Below, piece by piece: positions 8,485 through 17,227 of a stretch of 64,000 nt of DNA. Source of the stretch: JAFKFJ01 sp963786445 (lineage in GTDB: Bacteria > Pseudomonadota > Alphaproteobacteria > Acetobacterales > Acetobacteraceae). The stretch lies in contig CAWAZU010000001.1 in NCBI GenBank assembly GCA_963786445.1, forward strand, positions 62,001-126,000. The letters run 5' to 3'. Position 1 is the first letter of the stretch, and every line of letters begins with the position of its first letter. The position numbers and the translations under genes were made by a program. The notes under the pieces were generated by a model. It saw nothing but the letters and a program-made list of their open reading frames with translations. It ran no database searches and had not been told where the DNA came from.

Positions 8485-8502
8485 GCCGGGCCGGAACGCC
8501 TG

Positions 8503-9216
8503 TCAACGGCGTTTGCGCGGCTTTTCCGCCTTGGGCCGCGCCACGTCGTTGCTGCCCTCCGGCTCCGGCATCTGGCCGTAGCTCATGCGGCGCATCTGCT
8601 CCAGCACGCGCGCCATCTCCTCCTCCGGCAGCACCGGCGGCTCGCCGAGCGGCAGCGCCTGGACGTACATGCGCGACAGCGTCTCCACCTCGACCGCCAG
8701 CCACAGCGCGCCGGCCAGCGTCTTGCCGAGCGCAATCTGCCCGTGCTGGCCGAGCAGGCAGGCGAGCCGCCCGTCCAGCGCCTCCAGCGCCGCATCCGAC
8801 AGCGCCTGCGTGCCGAACGTGGCGTAGCGGGCGCACCTGATGGTGCTGCCGCCGGCGACGCCGACCATGTAGTGGAATGCCGGGATCGCCTTGTGATGCA
8901 CCGCGAGCGTGGTGGCATAGACCGAGTGGCAGTGCAGCACCGCGTTCACGTCCTCGCGCTCGCGCAGGATGTCGCGGTGGAAGCGCCATTCCGAGGACGG
9001 GCGGTGCTTGCCCTCGTAGCTGCCGTCGAACCCCATCCGCATGATGTCCGCCGGCTTCATCGTCTCGTAAGGCAGCGAGGACGGCGTGACCAGGAACCCG
9101 TCGCCGCAGCGCACCGAGAGGTTGCCCGACGTGCCCTGGTTGATGCCGGCTTGGTTCATGCGGCGGCAGGTTTCCGCCAGCTCGCGCCGCAGCGCCGCTT
9201 CGTCGTTCTTGGCCAT
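8503..9216 (-). CDS. Class II aldolase/adducin family protein
   Basis: A 237-residue L-fuculose-phosphate-aldolase-type enzyme, expected to cleave a ketose phosphate into dihydroxyacetone phosphate and an aldehyde using zinc. The family signatures are clear: NQGTSGNLSVRCGDGFLVTP near residue 27, the metal-binding pair in AVLHCHSVYATTLAV (residues about 92-106) and the LLGQHGQIALG segment carrying the third His. The start overlaps the kinase stop as TGATG, so the kinase product is probably its substrate. A charged C-terminal tail (KAEKPRKRR) extends past the fold. Confidence 0.87.
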   Translation of the reverse strand: MAKNDEAALRRELAETCRRMNQAGINQGTSGNLSVRCGDGFLVTPSSLPYETMKPADIMRMGFDGSYEGKHRPSSEWRFHRDILREREDVNAVLHCHSVYATTLAVHHKAIPAFHYMVGVAGGSTIRCARYATFGTQALSDAALEALDGRLACLLGQHGQIALGKTLAGALWLAVEVETLSRMYVQALPLGEPPVLPEEEMARVLEQMRRMSYGQMPEPEGSNDVARPKAEKPRKRR

Positions 9217-10610
9217 CAGGATGACTCCGTGTCGGATGCGATCAGGGCGCGCCAGCGCGCGCGGTAGTCGGCAAGCCCGGAAATGTCCAGCCGCGCCGGC
9301 GGGTCGAGCACGAGCTTCGCGGGTGCTGTGCGGGCTGCGTGCCCGGCGAGCAGCGCGGCGCCGGCGGCGACGCCGTCGCTGTGGCGGTTGAACGCCACGT
9401 CGCTGCCGGGCCGCAGGGCGGCGACCAGCGCCGGATAGAGCGGGTCGCCGGTAAAACTGCCGTCCAGCACCACGCGGCCGGTGCGGCCCAGCGCGTCCAG
9501 CAGCAGGTCGGTCAGCAGCGCGGCGGCGAGCAGCGCCAGCGCACGCCGCTCCGCCGCGTCCTGCGGCGGCGGACCGAGAATGGCGCCGCGTCCAGCGCGG
9601 CCGGGCAGCAGCCCGTCATCCTCGGCGAAGAACGGCAGCGGCAGCGTGCCGCGCGCCACCAGCGCCGCGGCAACGCCGGCGTCGCCAGGCGCGCCCGGCG
9701 GCTGCGCGCCGGCAATGAGGAAAAACTCGCGCCCGCCCATGCACAGCACGCCGGCGAGCGGCCGGCCGGCCGGGTCGGCGTTGCAGGTCATGCCGCGCGC
9801 CTCGTCGAGCGCGTCGAGATCGGCGGCGTCGCTCAGCGCCACGATCCAGGTGCCGGTGGACACCACCGTCAGCCCCGCCAGCCCGGCGGCCTGGTAGCGG
9901 TAGAAATTGACGCTGCTGTCGTGCGCGCCGCACAGCACGCGCGTCTGTGGCGCGAGCCCGGTGCGCGCGGCCAGCTCCGGCCGCAACCGACCCAGCGTCG
10001 CCCAGGCCGGCGCCAGTTGCGGCAGCAGGCGCTGCCAGCCTCGCGCGGCCACGATCGGCGCGAACCGTCCGTCGCGCGCCGACCAGAGATGCGACTGCGC
10101 GCCGAGCACGCTCGCCTCCGACGCCGCCACGCCGGAGAGCCGCCAAGCCCAGTATTGCGGCAGGCCGAGGAAATAGCGCGCGCGGGCGAACGCCTCCGGC
10201 CATCCCGTCTGCAGCCACAGCATCTGCCGCGCGATGTGCGAGGCGCCGAGCATGACCGGGCTGCCGCGCGTGCGGAAGTCGCCGGCGATCTGGCGATACC
10301 GCGACGTCACCGCCGCCGGCGGCTCGTCCTCGTAGTCGATCATCGGCATGACCGGCCCGGTTTCGTCCACCAGCACGCCGCCCGAGCCGTGGCCGACCGG
10401 CACGATCGCGCCGATGTCGTGGCGGCGCGCCAAGTCGGCGAGTGCGGCGATCGTCCAGTGCTCCAGCGCGGTCACGTCGTGGTGGCGATAGGGCGGGCCG
10501 GGACGCACCGCGTTCGGCGTGCTCAGCGTCTCCAGCACCGTGCCGTCGGCGTCGGTCGCACTCAGTTTCACGTTGGTCTTGCCGATGTCGAGGACGGCGA
10601 TGGCGGTCAC
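9216..10610 (-). CDS. FGGY-family carbohydrate kinase (rhamnulokinase/fuculokinase-like)
   Basis: A 464-residue sugar kinase. The N-terminal phosphate loop AVLDIGKTNVKL and the C-terminal ATPase-half motif GLTVVSTGTWIVAL mark the FGGY fold; VVLDGSFTGDPLYPALVAAL forms the adenosine-binding end. DIGKTN and the absence of a GLSGQMH motif are more like the rhamnulokinase/AI-2 kinase branch than xylulokinase. The GTG start overlaps the xylulokinase-like gene's stop (GTGA). With the adjacent class II aldolase it would make and cleave a ketose 1-phosphate; the precise sugar is not evident. Confidence 0.85.
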   Translation of the reverse strand: MTAIAVLDIGKTNVKLSATDADGTVLETLSTPNAVRPGPPYRHHDVTALEHWTIAALADLARRHDIGAIVPVGHGSGGVLVDETGPVMPMIDYEDEPPAAVTSRYRQIAGDFRTRGSPVMLGASHIARQMLWLQTGWPEAFARARYFLGLPQYWAWRLSGVAASEASVLGAQSHLWSARDGRFAPIVAARGWQRLLPQLAPAWATLGRLRPELAARTGLAPQTRVLCGAHDSSVNFYRYQAAGLAGLTVVSTGTWIVALSDAADLDALDEARGMTCNADPAGRPLAGVLCMGGREFFLIAGAQPPGAPGDAGVAAALVARGTLPLPFFAEDDGLLPGRAGRGAILGPPPQDAAERRALALLAAALLTDLLLDALGRTGRVVLDGSFTGDPLYPALVAALRPGSDVAFNRHSDGVAAGAALLAGHAARTAPAKLVLDPPARLDISGLADYRARWRALIASDTESS

Positions 10611-12078
10611 TGCGCGAACTCGGGCCGCAGCGCGGCATAGAGGCGGCGGAACGCGGCGATGCGCGGCGCATAGGCCTCCGCCAGCGCCGGCTCCGGCGCG
10701 ACGATGCGCTGCACGTCCGGCTCGACCAGCACGGCGGAAGGCGCGTCGGCGCCGAGCGCCAGCCGCGCCAGCCGCGCCGCGCCGAACGCCGGGCCGCGCG
10801 CGCCGCCGGCATAGACGCGCAGCGGCACGCCGAGCACGCTCGCGATCAGCCGCGTCCAGAACGCGCTGCGCGCGCCGCCGCCGACGATGCCGGCCGAGGC
10901 GATGTGCGTGCCGCCCGCCGCCAGCGCGTCGCGCGCGTCGGCAAAGGTGAAGGCCACGCCTTCCAGTGCCGCCAGCACCAGTTCGGCGCGCGAGGTGTCG
11001 GACGTAAGGCCGAACACCACGCCGCGCGCGTACGGATCGTCGTGCGGCGTGCGCTCGCCGGACAGGTACGGCAGCATCAGCAGCCGGCTCGGTCCGGCGA
11101 AGCGCGCCTCGGCTTCCGCGAGCAGGGCGGGGATGTCGGCGTCGCCGAGCAGGTGTGCGACCGCGGCGAGCACGCCGGCGCCGTTCAGCATCGCCGCCAT
11201 CTGGCACCAGCGGCCCGGCACGGCATGGCAGAACGCATGCACCACTTGCGCCGGCGCCGGGCGGTGCGCGTCGGCGGCGACGAACAGCTGCGCCGAGGTC
11301 GAGAGGCCGACGAAGGCGCGCCCGTCCTCGACCGCGCCGATGCCGACGCCGCCCGCCATCGTGTCGCCGCCGCCGGCCGCCACCACCACGCCCGGCCGCA
11401 GCCCGAAGCGGCCGGCGATGTCCGGGCGCACAATGCCGGTCGGCGCGGTGCCCTCGGCAATGCGCGGCAGCATCGCGGGGTCGATGCCGACGGCGGCGAC
11501 GGCACGCGCGCTCCAGGTGCGGCGCGCCTCGTCGAGCAGCCAGGTGCCGGCCGCGTCCGACGGGTCGGTGGCGCGCTCGCCGGTCAGGTGCAGGCGGATC
11601 AGGTCTTTCGGCAGCAGCAGCGAACGGGCACGCGCGAGCGTCTTCTTCTCGTGCCGTGCCAGCCACAGCAGTTTCGGCGCGGTGAAGCCGGCGAGTGCGG
11701 GCACGCCCAGTTCGGCCGCCAGCTCGGCGCCGAGGCGTTTCAGTTCGTCGGCCTCCGCGTGGGCGCGGCCGTCGTTCCACAGCATCGCCGGGCGCACCGG
11801 GCGGTCCGCCGCGTCGAGCAGCACGGTCGCGTGCATCTGCCCGGACAGCCCGATCGCCGCGACCTCCGCCATCGCCGCCGGCGCCGTCGCGTGCAGCCGG
11901 CCGAGTGCCGCCTCGACCGCACGCCACCAGGACGCCGGGTCCTGCTCGGAGGCGAGCGGCGCCGGGTGATCGACGGCGAGCTTTTCTTCCGTCTTCGGCG
12001 CGGCACGGCCTCGCGGTCATCGACGATCAGCGCCTTCAGCGCGGAGGTGCCGAGGTCGATGCCGAGGAAGCAGGCCAC
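10607..12078 (-). pseudogene. xylB: Xylulokinase-like FGGY kinase, frameshifted near its N-terminus
   Basis: GTG start 12078 gives FLGIDLGTSALKALIVDD, the standard xylulokinase opening, but the frame is then lost near base 12014. The rest of the enzyme continues in another frame from AAPKTEEKLAVDHPAPLASE through IGLSGQMHATVLLD (the sugar-binding GQMH motif), MLWNDGRAHAEADEL and the ATPase-half SAGIVGGGARSAFWTRLIAS, to the stop at 10607. A missing G in the GAGG(G)CCG stretch would restore DDREGRAAPKTEE. It starts one base after the epimerase stop and overlaps the next kinase by GTGA. The downstream 421-residue part lacks the phosphate-binding loop, so the gene as written should be inactive. 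Confidence 0.83.
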
Positions 12079-12079
12079 G

Positions 12080-12931
12080 TCAGGCGATCAGGCGATGCTT
12101 CAGCGCCAGCCGGCGCAGATACGAAACCCCGGCGTCCAGCACCTCGTAGCGGTCACGCGCCACCGGCCGCCAGACGCACAAAGCGGCGGCGATCTCCGGC
12201 GGCAGCGTGACGAAACTCTCGATCACCAGGTCGCCGGAGAAGCCGATCTCGGCGAGTGCGGCGAACGCGTCGTCCCAGTCGATCGTGCCGGTGCCCGGCA
12301 CGCCGCGATCGCTCTCCGAGAGATGGATGTAGGGGGCGCGGGCGCCGGCGGCGCGAAAGCCGTTGCCGATGCCCTTTTCCTCGATGTTCATGTGGTAGGT
12401 GTCGAGATGCACGACCGCGTTCGGTTCCCCGATGCGATCGAGCAGCGCCAGCGTCTGCGCGGCGGTGTTGAGCAGGTGGGTCTCGTAGCGGTTGCAGGGT
12501 TCCAGGCCGAGCAGCAGGCCAAGCTCGCCCGCCCGCCGCGCCGCCGGACGCAGGGCTTCGGCGATGGCGTCGTATTCCGCCTCGGTCGGCGGCGCGCCGG
12601 ACTTGTAGCCGAGCGCGGAATAGGTGACGCCGCCCAGGAAGTCGCAGCCCAGCGCGTGCGCCACCTCGATCGCGGCGAGCAGGAAATCGCGCGCCGCCGC
12701 CGGGTCGCGCGTCGCCAGCTTGTCCGGCGGCAGGCAGAGCGAGGCGGCGGGCGCGATGCGGTGGGCGGCGAGCAGGTCGCGTGCGTGGGCAACGTCGATC
12801 GTCTCCGGCGCCAGCAGCGGGATCTCGATCAGGTCCAGCCGGTGGCGCGCCGCCTCCGGCACCGCGATTTCGGCAGCCGCCCGCGTCCAGGACGCGGCCC
12901 ACAGGCTGAAATGCATGCCAATCCGGGTCAT
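12080..12931 (-). CDS. Sugar phosphate isomerase/epimerase (ketose 3-epimerase-like)
   Basis: A 283-residue TIM-barrel AP-endonuclease-2-fold enzyme. MTRIGMHFSLWAASW at the start, then GLLLGLEPCNRYETHLLNTA with the metal-binding Glu (near residue 150), AVVHLDTYHMNIEEKGI with metal-binding Asp/His (near 183) and DLVIESFV with the final Glu (near 244). These match D-tagatose/D-psicose 3-epimerases. It is first in the kinase-aldolase run and directly downstream of a LacI repressor gene, so it probably feeds an epimerised ketose to the kinases. The exact substrate is not readable. Confidence 0.85.
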   Translation of the reverse strand: MTRIGMHFSLWAASWTRAAAEIAVPEAARHRLDLIEIPLLAPETIDVAHARDLLAAHRIAPAASLCLPPDKLATRDPAAARDFLLAAIEVAHALGCDFLGGVTYSALGYKSGAPPTEAEYDAIAEALRPAARRAGELGLLLGLEPCNRYETHLLNTAAQTLALLDRIGEPNAVVHLDTYHMNIEEKGIGNGFRAAGARAPYIHLSESDRGVPGTGTIDWDDAFAALAEIGFSGDLVIESFVTLPPEIAAALCVWRPVARDRYEVLDAGVSYLRRLALKHRLIA

Positions 12932-12962
12932 CGTCGTCTCCTCTTGCGTCCGCGCCGCGGCC

Positions 12963-14060
12963 TCAGCCGATCCGGCGCGAGATAGCCCGTTTCGGCGCGG
13001 CCGGCGCGCTCGATGCACGGATTTCCAGCGTGCAGGGCAGACGCAGCGCCTGCGCCGGCGCGGCGTCGCCGCCGATGCGCGCCTGCAGCCGCGCCCAGGC
13101 GGCCTGCCCCATCGCCTCGACCGGCTGGCGGACCGCGGTGATCGGCGGCGAGGCGACGTGCATCCATTCCGCGTCGTCGAAGCCGACCAGCGCCAGGTCG
13201 TCGGGCACGCGCAGCCCGGCGGCATGCAGCGCGCCGAGCGCGGCCAGCGTGGCGACGTTGTTGAGCGTGAACAGCGCGTCCGGCAGCGGCGGTGCGGCCA
13301 GCCGGCGGGCGAGTGCGGCGTGGCTGTCGGCCAGCGTGAAGCCGACCTCCAGCACTTCCAGCGTCGCCCCGACGGCCTCGGCCGCTTCGCGCGCGGCGGC
13401 GCAGCGTTCGGCGACGTTGGCGATGCTGGCGCGCGACCCGGCCGCGACGATGTGCCGCCGTCCGGTCTCGATCAGGTGGCGCGCCACCGCGGCGGCGGCG
13501 GCACGGTTGTCCACCGCGACCACGTCGAGCGACGGGTCCGCCGGGATGCGGTCCACCGCGACCAGCGGCACGCCGGCCGCGCGCGCCACGCCGCGCGCGG
13601 TCAGCGTGCCGTCGCACGGCACGACGATCAGGCCGGCCGGCCGCCAGGTGAGCAGGGCGCGCAGCCGCGCCGCCTCCTGCTCGGCGTCGTCGTCGGAGGA
13701 GACGATCAGCAGGTCATAGCGGTCGCGCCGCGCCGCCGCCTCGATCACCGCGGCGAGGCTGCCGAAGAACGGATTGGCGATGTCCGGCACCACCAGCCCC
13801 GCCACGCGCGAGCGCCGCGAGCGCAGCCGCGAGGCGCCGAGATCGGCGATGTAGCCCAGTTCCGCCACCGCCGCATGCACGCGCGCCACCAGCTCCGGCC
13901 CGACGCTGCGGCGGGCGTTGAGCACGTTGGAGACGGTCGCGGTGGAGACGCCCGCGCGGGCGGCGACGGTGCGGATGGACGGCAAGTTGCTGGTCAATCG
14001 GCCCTGCACGCGCCGGCCACGGACGCGCCCCCCCTGTTGTTGGTTCGTTATACGTTCCAT
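12963..14060 (-). CDS. LacI family transcriptional regulator
   Basis: A 365-residue repressor. The helix-turn-helix and hinge are at residues about 27-75 (TVAARAGVSTATVSNVLNAR, then HAAVAELGYIADLGASRLR). The ligand-binding core follows (GLVVPDIANPFFGSLAAVIE, a common LacI/GalR opening) and ends with LALVGFDDAEWMHVASPPIT. An extra basic N-terminus of about 25 residues precedes the usual start, so translation may begin slightly later. It precedes the epimerase-kinase-aldolase genes on the same strand and is the natural candidate to control them, with a sugar as inducer. Confidence 0.9.
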   Translation of the reverse strand: MERITNQQQGGRVRGRRVQGRLTSNLPSIRTVAARAGVSTATVSNVLNARRSVGPELVARVHAAVAELGYIADLGASRLRSRRSRVAGLVVPDIANPFFGSLAAVIEAAARRDRYDLLIVSSDDDAEQEAARLRALLTWRPAGLIVVPCDGTLTARGVARAAGVPLVAVDRIPADPSLDVVAVDNRAAAAAVARHLIETGRRHIVAAGSRASIANVAERCAAAREAAEAVGATLEVLEVGFTLADSHAALARRLAAPPLPDALFTLNNVATLAALGALHAAGLRVPDDLALVGFDDAEWMHVASPPITAVRQPVEAMGQAAWARLQARIGGDAAPAQALRLPCTLEIRASSAPAAPKRAISRRIG

Positions 14061-14101
14061 CAGAGTGCCGGCACATGGTGAAGTCTGTCAACCGGCGCGG
14101 C

Positions 14102-14683
14102 CTAGCCGCCCTGCTGCCCCGCCTGCACCTCGCGGGCGCGGCCCATGCGCGTCATTTCCTCGGCGAGCCAGGGGCGTCGGGCAAGCTGGCGGCGATAGAG
14201 GTCGGACGCCGCCGCCACCAGTGCGCCGCCGCGCCCCAGCATGGCATCGCCGAGTTCGAGGATGCGCAGGTTGGGCCACGCCTTTTCGCGGATGCGCAGC
14301 ACTTCCTCCAGCACCTCCGCGGCGCTGCGCTGCGGCAGCGCCTGCGCCAGGATCAGCGTCATCGACGCCGTCGAGCGCGAGATGCCGGCATGGCAATGCA
14401 CCAGCAGATGCGCCTTTGCCGCCGGCTCCGCCATCAGGTCGCGGCCGAACGTCAGCAGCATCTCGACATGCTCCTCGCGCGGCCCCCGGTTGCGCTCGGC
14501 GTCCTCGATCACGTCGTGGAAGCGCAGTTCCAGCTTCTCGTGCTCGCCGAAGCCGCCGAATGCCTCCGGCACCGGCCATTCCGGGTCGAGGATCGACAGC
14601 ACGTGGCTGACGCCCGCCGCGTTGTGGCCCGCCAGTTCCTCGATGCCGCAGACGGTGATGCGGAACGGGGCGATCGTGTCCAT
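14102..14683 (-). CDS. Protein tyrosine phosphatase-like protein
   Basis: A 193-residue protein with a cysteine phosphatase loop HCHAGISRSTASM at residues about 94-106 (C-x5-R with preceding His), the hallmark of tyrosine/dual-specificity phosphatases. ELRFHDVIEDAERNRGPREE upstream of the loop probably supplies the general acid Asp. The fold opening FRITVCGIEELAGHN suits the small bacterial tyrosine-phosphatase-like family. It follows the MttB-family gene on the same strand with a 18-base gap. The substrate is unknown. Confidence 0.78.
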   Translation of the reverse strand: MDTIAPFRITVCGIEELAGHNAAGVSHVLSILDPEWPVPEAFGGFGEHEKLELRFHDVIEDAERNRGPREEHVEMLLTFGRDLMAEPAAKAHLLVHCHAGISRSTASMTLILAQALPQRSAAEVLEEVLRIREKAWPNLRILELGDAMLGRGGALVAAASDLYRRQLARRPWLAEEMTRMGRAREVQAGQQGG

Positions 14684-14701
14684 GCGCGAAAATCTCCTGC
14701 T

Positions 14702-16270
14702 TCAGTCGGCCGTCGCGAGAGTAGCGCGCGGCAGGCGGATCGGCAGGCGCGCGCGGATGAATTCGTCCACATCCGGCGCGACGTGCTGCGGGTGGTGGTG
14801 CGCCAGGATGTCGCGCACCCGCCGCGTCGCCTTCTGCAGCACGTCGGTGGCGCCGTTCTCCAGCCATTCCTTCGGACTGCTGCGGTCGCCCACCACCGGA
14901 TAGAGATAGTCGCGCTGCATCAGCCGCAGCGTCTGCTCGGACCCGAGATAATGCCCCGGTCCGTCGAGGCACACCGAGCGGATGGTCTCGAACGACAGCG
15001 TCTCGTCGTTCACCTCGATGCCGCGGATGGTGCGCAGGGCGGCGCCGATGATGTCGTTGTCGATCACCAGGCTTTCGAGGGAAAAGCCGAGCAGGCTCGC
15101 CATCATGCCGGCGGATTCGTAGATCAGGTTGGCGCCGGCATTGCCGACCAGCGCGTGGTTGTAGGCTTTCTCCGCACCCGACTGCGCATCCACGACCTTG
15201 CTGTCGGTCATGCCGGAGGCGGTGCCGCCGGTGAGGTCGTAGTGCTGCGCGATCTGCCCGCAGGCCGCCGACAGCAGCGCCTGCTCCGGGCTGCCGCCGG
15301 ACATGGCGCCGGTGCGCAGGTCGGAGACGAACGGCCACAGCCCGAAAATCGCCGGATGCCCCGGCACGATCGCATTGACATAGACCAGCCCGGCCAGCAC
15401 TTCGGCGACTTCCTGCGCCAGCGCCCCGGCCAGCGCCGCCGGCGCGGTGGCGCCGGCCTGTCCCGCCGACAGCAGCAGCACCGGCATGCCGCCGCGCACC
15501 GCAAGCTCCAGGTTGCGGCAGGCGTCGGTCGCGAACTTCATCGGCGGCACGACGAAGCAGTTGGACTGCGACACGAACGGCCGTGCCCGCCACGCCGCCT
15601 CCGATCCGGCGATGGCGTGCAGCATCGGGAAGCAGCGTTCCAGCTGCGCCGGCGCCACCCAGCTGGTGCCGACATGCTTGGTGGTGCCCATGACCGCGGC
15701 GTAGCAGGTGTTGATGTCCATCTCTTCCGGGTCGGGCACGTCGCGCGGCACCACGGTGCGCTGGAAGAAATGCACGTGCTCCAGCGTATCGACGATGCGC
15801 GCGCTGTCGTAGAGGTCGGCGAGCAGCGACTCGCGATAGGCGCCGGTCTGCGGATCGACGATGTTCACCGCGGCGCCGGCGGTGCCGAAATAGACGCGGC
15901 TGCCCCACGGCTCCATGTCGTGCCGCGGGTCCTGCCCGTGCAGCACGAAATGCCGGCCGGCGCGGGCCAGCGTGTCCTCGACCAGCGCGCGCGGGAAGCG
16001 CAGCCGGCCGCGCGCGTCCTGCCGGCAGCCGGCTTCGGTCAGGATCGCCACGCCCGAGGGCGGCGCATCGGCCAGCCCGACCTGTTCCAGCAGGTCGAGG
16101 GCGGCGTGGTGGATGCGCAGGATGTCGGCCCCGTCGAGCGGCTTGTAGCGCCCGCCCACGAGGCCGGGGCGGACCGGGCGCATGTCGGCGGCCAGCGGCG
16201 AGGCACGCAGCGTCCGCCGCGCGTCGCGCCCGCCGCTGCGGCGAGAACTCGGGTGCGGGGCCTCGTCCAT
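14702..16270 (-). CDS. MttB-family (trimethylamine methyltransferase-like) protein, no pyrrolysine codon
   Basis: A 522-residue TIM-barrel methyltransferase homologue. Family blocks include KPLDGADILRIHHAALDLLE, FGTAGAAVNIVDPQTGAYRE, the glycine-rich GLVYVNAIVPGHPAIFGLWP and GMTDSKVVDAQSGAEKAYNH. True MttB carries pyrrolysine at an in-frame UAG; this gene reads through without any UAG, so it belongs to the non-pyrrolysine group that demethylates quaternary amines such as glycine betaine or proline betaine onto a corrinoid protein. No corrinoid protein or activase is in the window. The ATG was chosen for its AGGAGG 7 bases upstream. The next gene upstream encodes a GntR/UTRA regulator. Confidence 0.85.
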   Translation of the reverse strand: MDEAPHPSSRRSGGRDARRTLRASPLAADMRPVRPGLVGGRYKPLDGADILRIHHAALDLLEQVGLADAPPSGVAILTEAGCRQDARGRLRFPRALVEDTLARAGRHFVLHGQDPRHDMEPWGSRVYFGTAGAAVNIVDPQTGAYRESLLADLYDSARIVDTLEHVHFFQRTVVPRDVPDPEEMDINTCYAAVMGTTKHVGTSWVAPAQLERCFPMLHAIAGSEAAWRARPFVSQSNCFVVPPMKFATDACRNLELAVRGGMPVLLLSAGQAGATAPAALAGALAQEVAEVLAGLVYVNAIVPGHPAIFGLWPFVSDLRTGAMSGGSPEQALLSAACGQIAQHYDLTGGTASGMTDSKVVDAQSGAEKAYNHALVGNAGANLIYESAGMMASLLGFSLESLVIDNDIIGAALRTIRGIEVNDETLSFETIRSVCLDGPGHYLGSEQTLRLMQRDYLYPVVGDRSSPKEWLENGATDVLQKATRRVRDILAHHHPQHVAPDVDEFIRARLPIRLPRATLATAD

Positions 16271-16339
16271 GTCCGGTCCTCCTCGGCCGATTGAGCGCGC
16301 AACCGGCCGGCGGCGCAATCGCGGACGGAGCGGCGCGGG

Positions 16340-17122
16340 TCAGACCCGCCGCAGCCGCACCAGCACGCCGGCGCGATCCGCCGGGTGGATGTCGCGCACC
16401 GCCGCCACCACCGCCCCGCCGCGCCGCCGGTAGCGCCGCAGCACCGACAGGCTGGCCGCCCCGCCGCGCGCGCGCAGATGCCGCGCCTGCGCCGGCGTCA
16501 GCGCACCCGCGGCGACTTCCTCCTCGACCTCGACGATGGCGACGCCGAGCAGCGCCTCCAGCGCGGCCGGCGTGATCTCCTCCGGCAGATCCAGCGCGGT
16601 CGCGCGCGTCGCGAGCCAGACATCGACGCAGGAGAGCGGTCCGAACGCCGCGTCCGCGGCCAGCCGCAGCCCGCTCAGCCGCAGCCAGGTGGCGCCCTCC
16701 GGCGTGCCCAGCAGCAGCGCCAGTTCCAGGTCGCCCGTCACCTGCCGCTGCCGCTCGATCAGCAGCCGTGTTTTCGCGAGGTAGTCGCCGGCCGCGCCGT
16801 CGATCTGGGCCGCGACCGCGTAGCTGGCGCGGATGTCGCCGGAGATCACGCGCGCCGCCTCGCCGCGGCTGCGCGCGATCAGCCCCAGCGCCTCCAGGTG
16901 GTGCAGCGCCGCGCGCACAACTCCGGGGCCGCATCGCTGCGCCGCCGCGATGTCCGGCGCCGCCGGCAAGGTGCTGCCGACCGGGCGGCGCCCTTCCAGG
17001 ATGTCGGCTGCGAGCACGCGCGCGACCTGACCGGCGCGGCTCGGGGCCAATTCGCGGGGTGCCGGCGCCTCGCCTTTGCGGCGGGCGGGTCCGGCGCGTC
17101 GTGACGACGGATCGGGCGGCAT
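16340..17122 (-). CDS. GntR family transcriptional regulator with UTRA domain
   Basis: About 260 residues. Winged-helix DNA-binding region at residues about 30-90 (QVARVLAADILEGRRPVGST, then CGPGVVRAALHHLEALGLI), where the usual SEx-LA-x-GVSR pattern is degenerate. A C-terminal ligand domain (TWLRLSGLRLAADAAFGPLS, DLPEEITPAALEALLG, LRRYRRRGGAVVAAVRDIHP) matches the UTRA/HutC fold. The ATG at 17122 is preferred; a GTG at 17164 is an in-frame alternative. Its place directly before the MttB-family gene suggests it regulates that gene in response to a small ligand. Confidence 0.82.
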   Translation of the reverse strand: MPPDPSSRRAGPARRKGEAPAPRELAPSRAGQVARVLAADILEGRRPVGSTLPAAPDIAAAQRCGPGVVRAALHHLEALGLIARSRGEAARVISGDIRASYAVAAQIDGAAGDYLAKTRLLIERQRQVTGDLELALLLGTPEGATWLRLSGLRLAADAAFGPLSCVDVWLATRATALDLPEEITPAALEALLGVAIVEVEEEVAAGALTPAQARHLRARGGAASLSVLRRYRRRGGAVVAAVRDIHPADRAGVLVRLRRV

Positions 17123-17227
17123 GGCGGGGCAGGCTCCCGTGCGCGGCGCTGTTGTGCCGTCCACGTTACATGCTGGCGTTGCAACAGCATATACCCTTCT
17201 CGCAACGGCGTGCGGCCCCGGGCCGCG

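Noticed and set aside
9216..12020. Apparent 934-residue fusion of two kinases
   Set aside because: The N-terminal half is an Arg/Gly-rich shadow of the xylulokinase-like gene; only the second kinase from GTG 10610 is real in this frame.
14702..16270. Pyrrolysine-containing MttB
   Set aside because: No in-frame UAG interrupts the gene, so a pyrrolysine-dependent trimethylamine methyltransferase is not supported.
14088..16934. A 948-codon frame overlapping the MttB-family and phosphatase genes
   Set aside because: Alternate-frame translation without motifs; the true genes are in the other minus frames.
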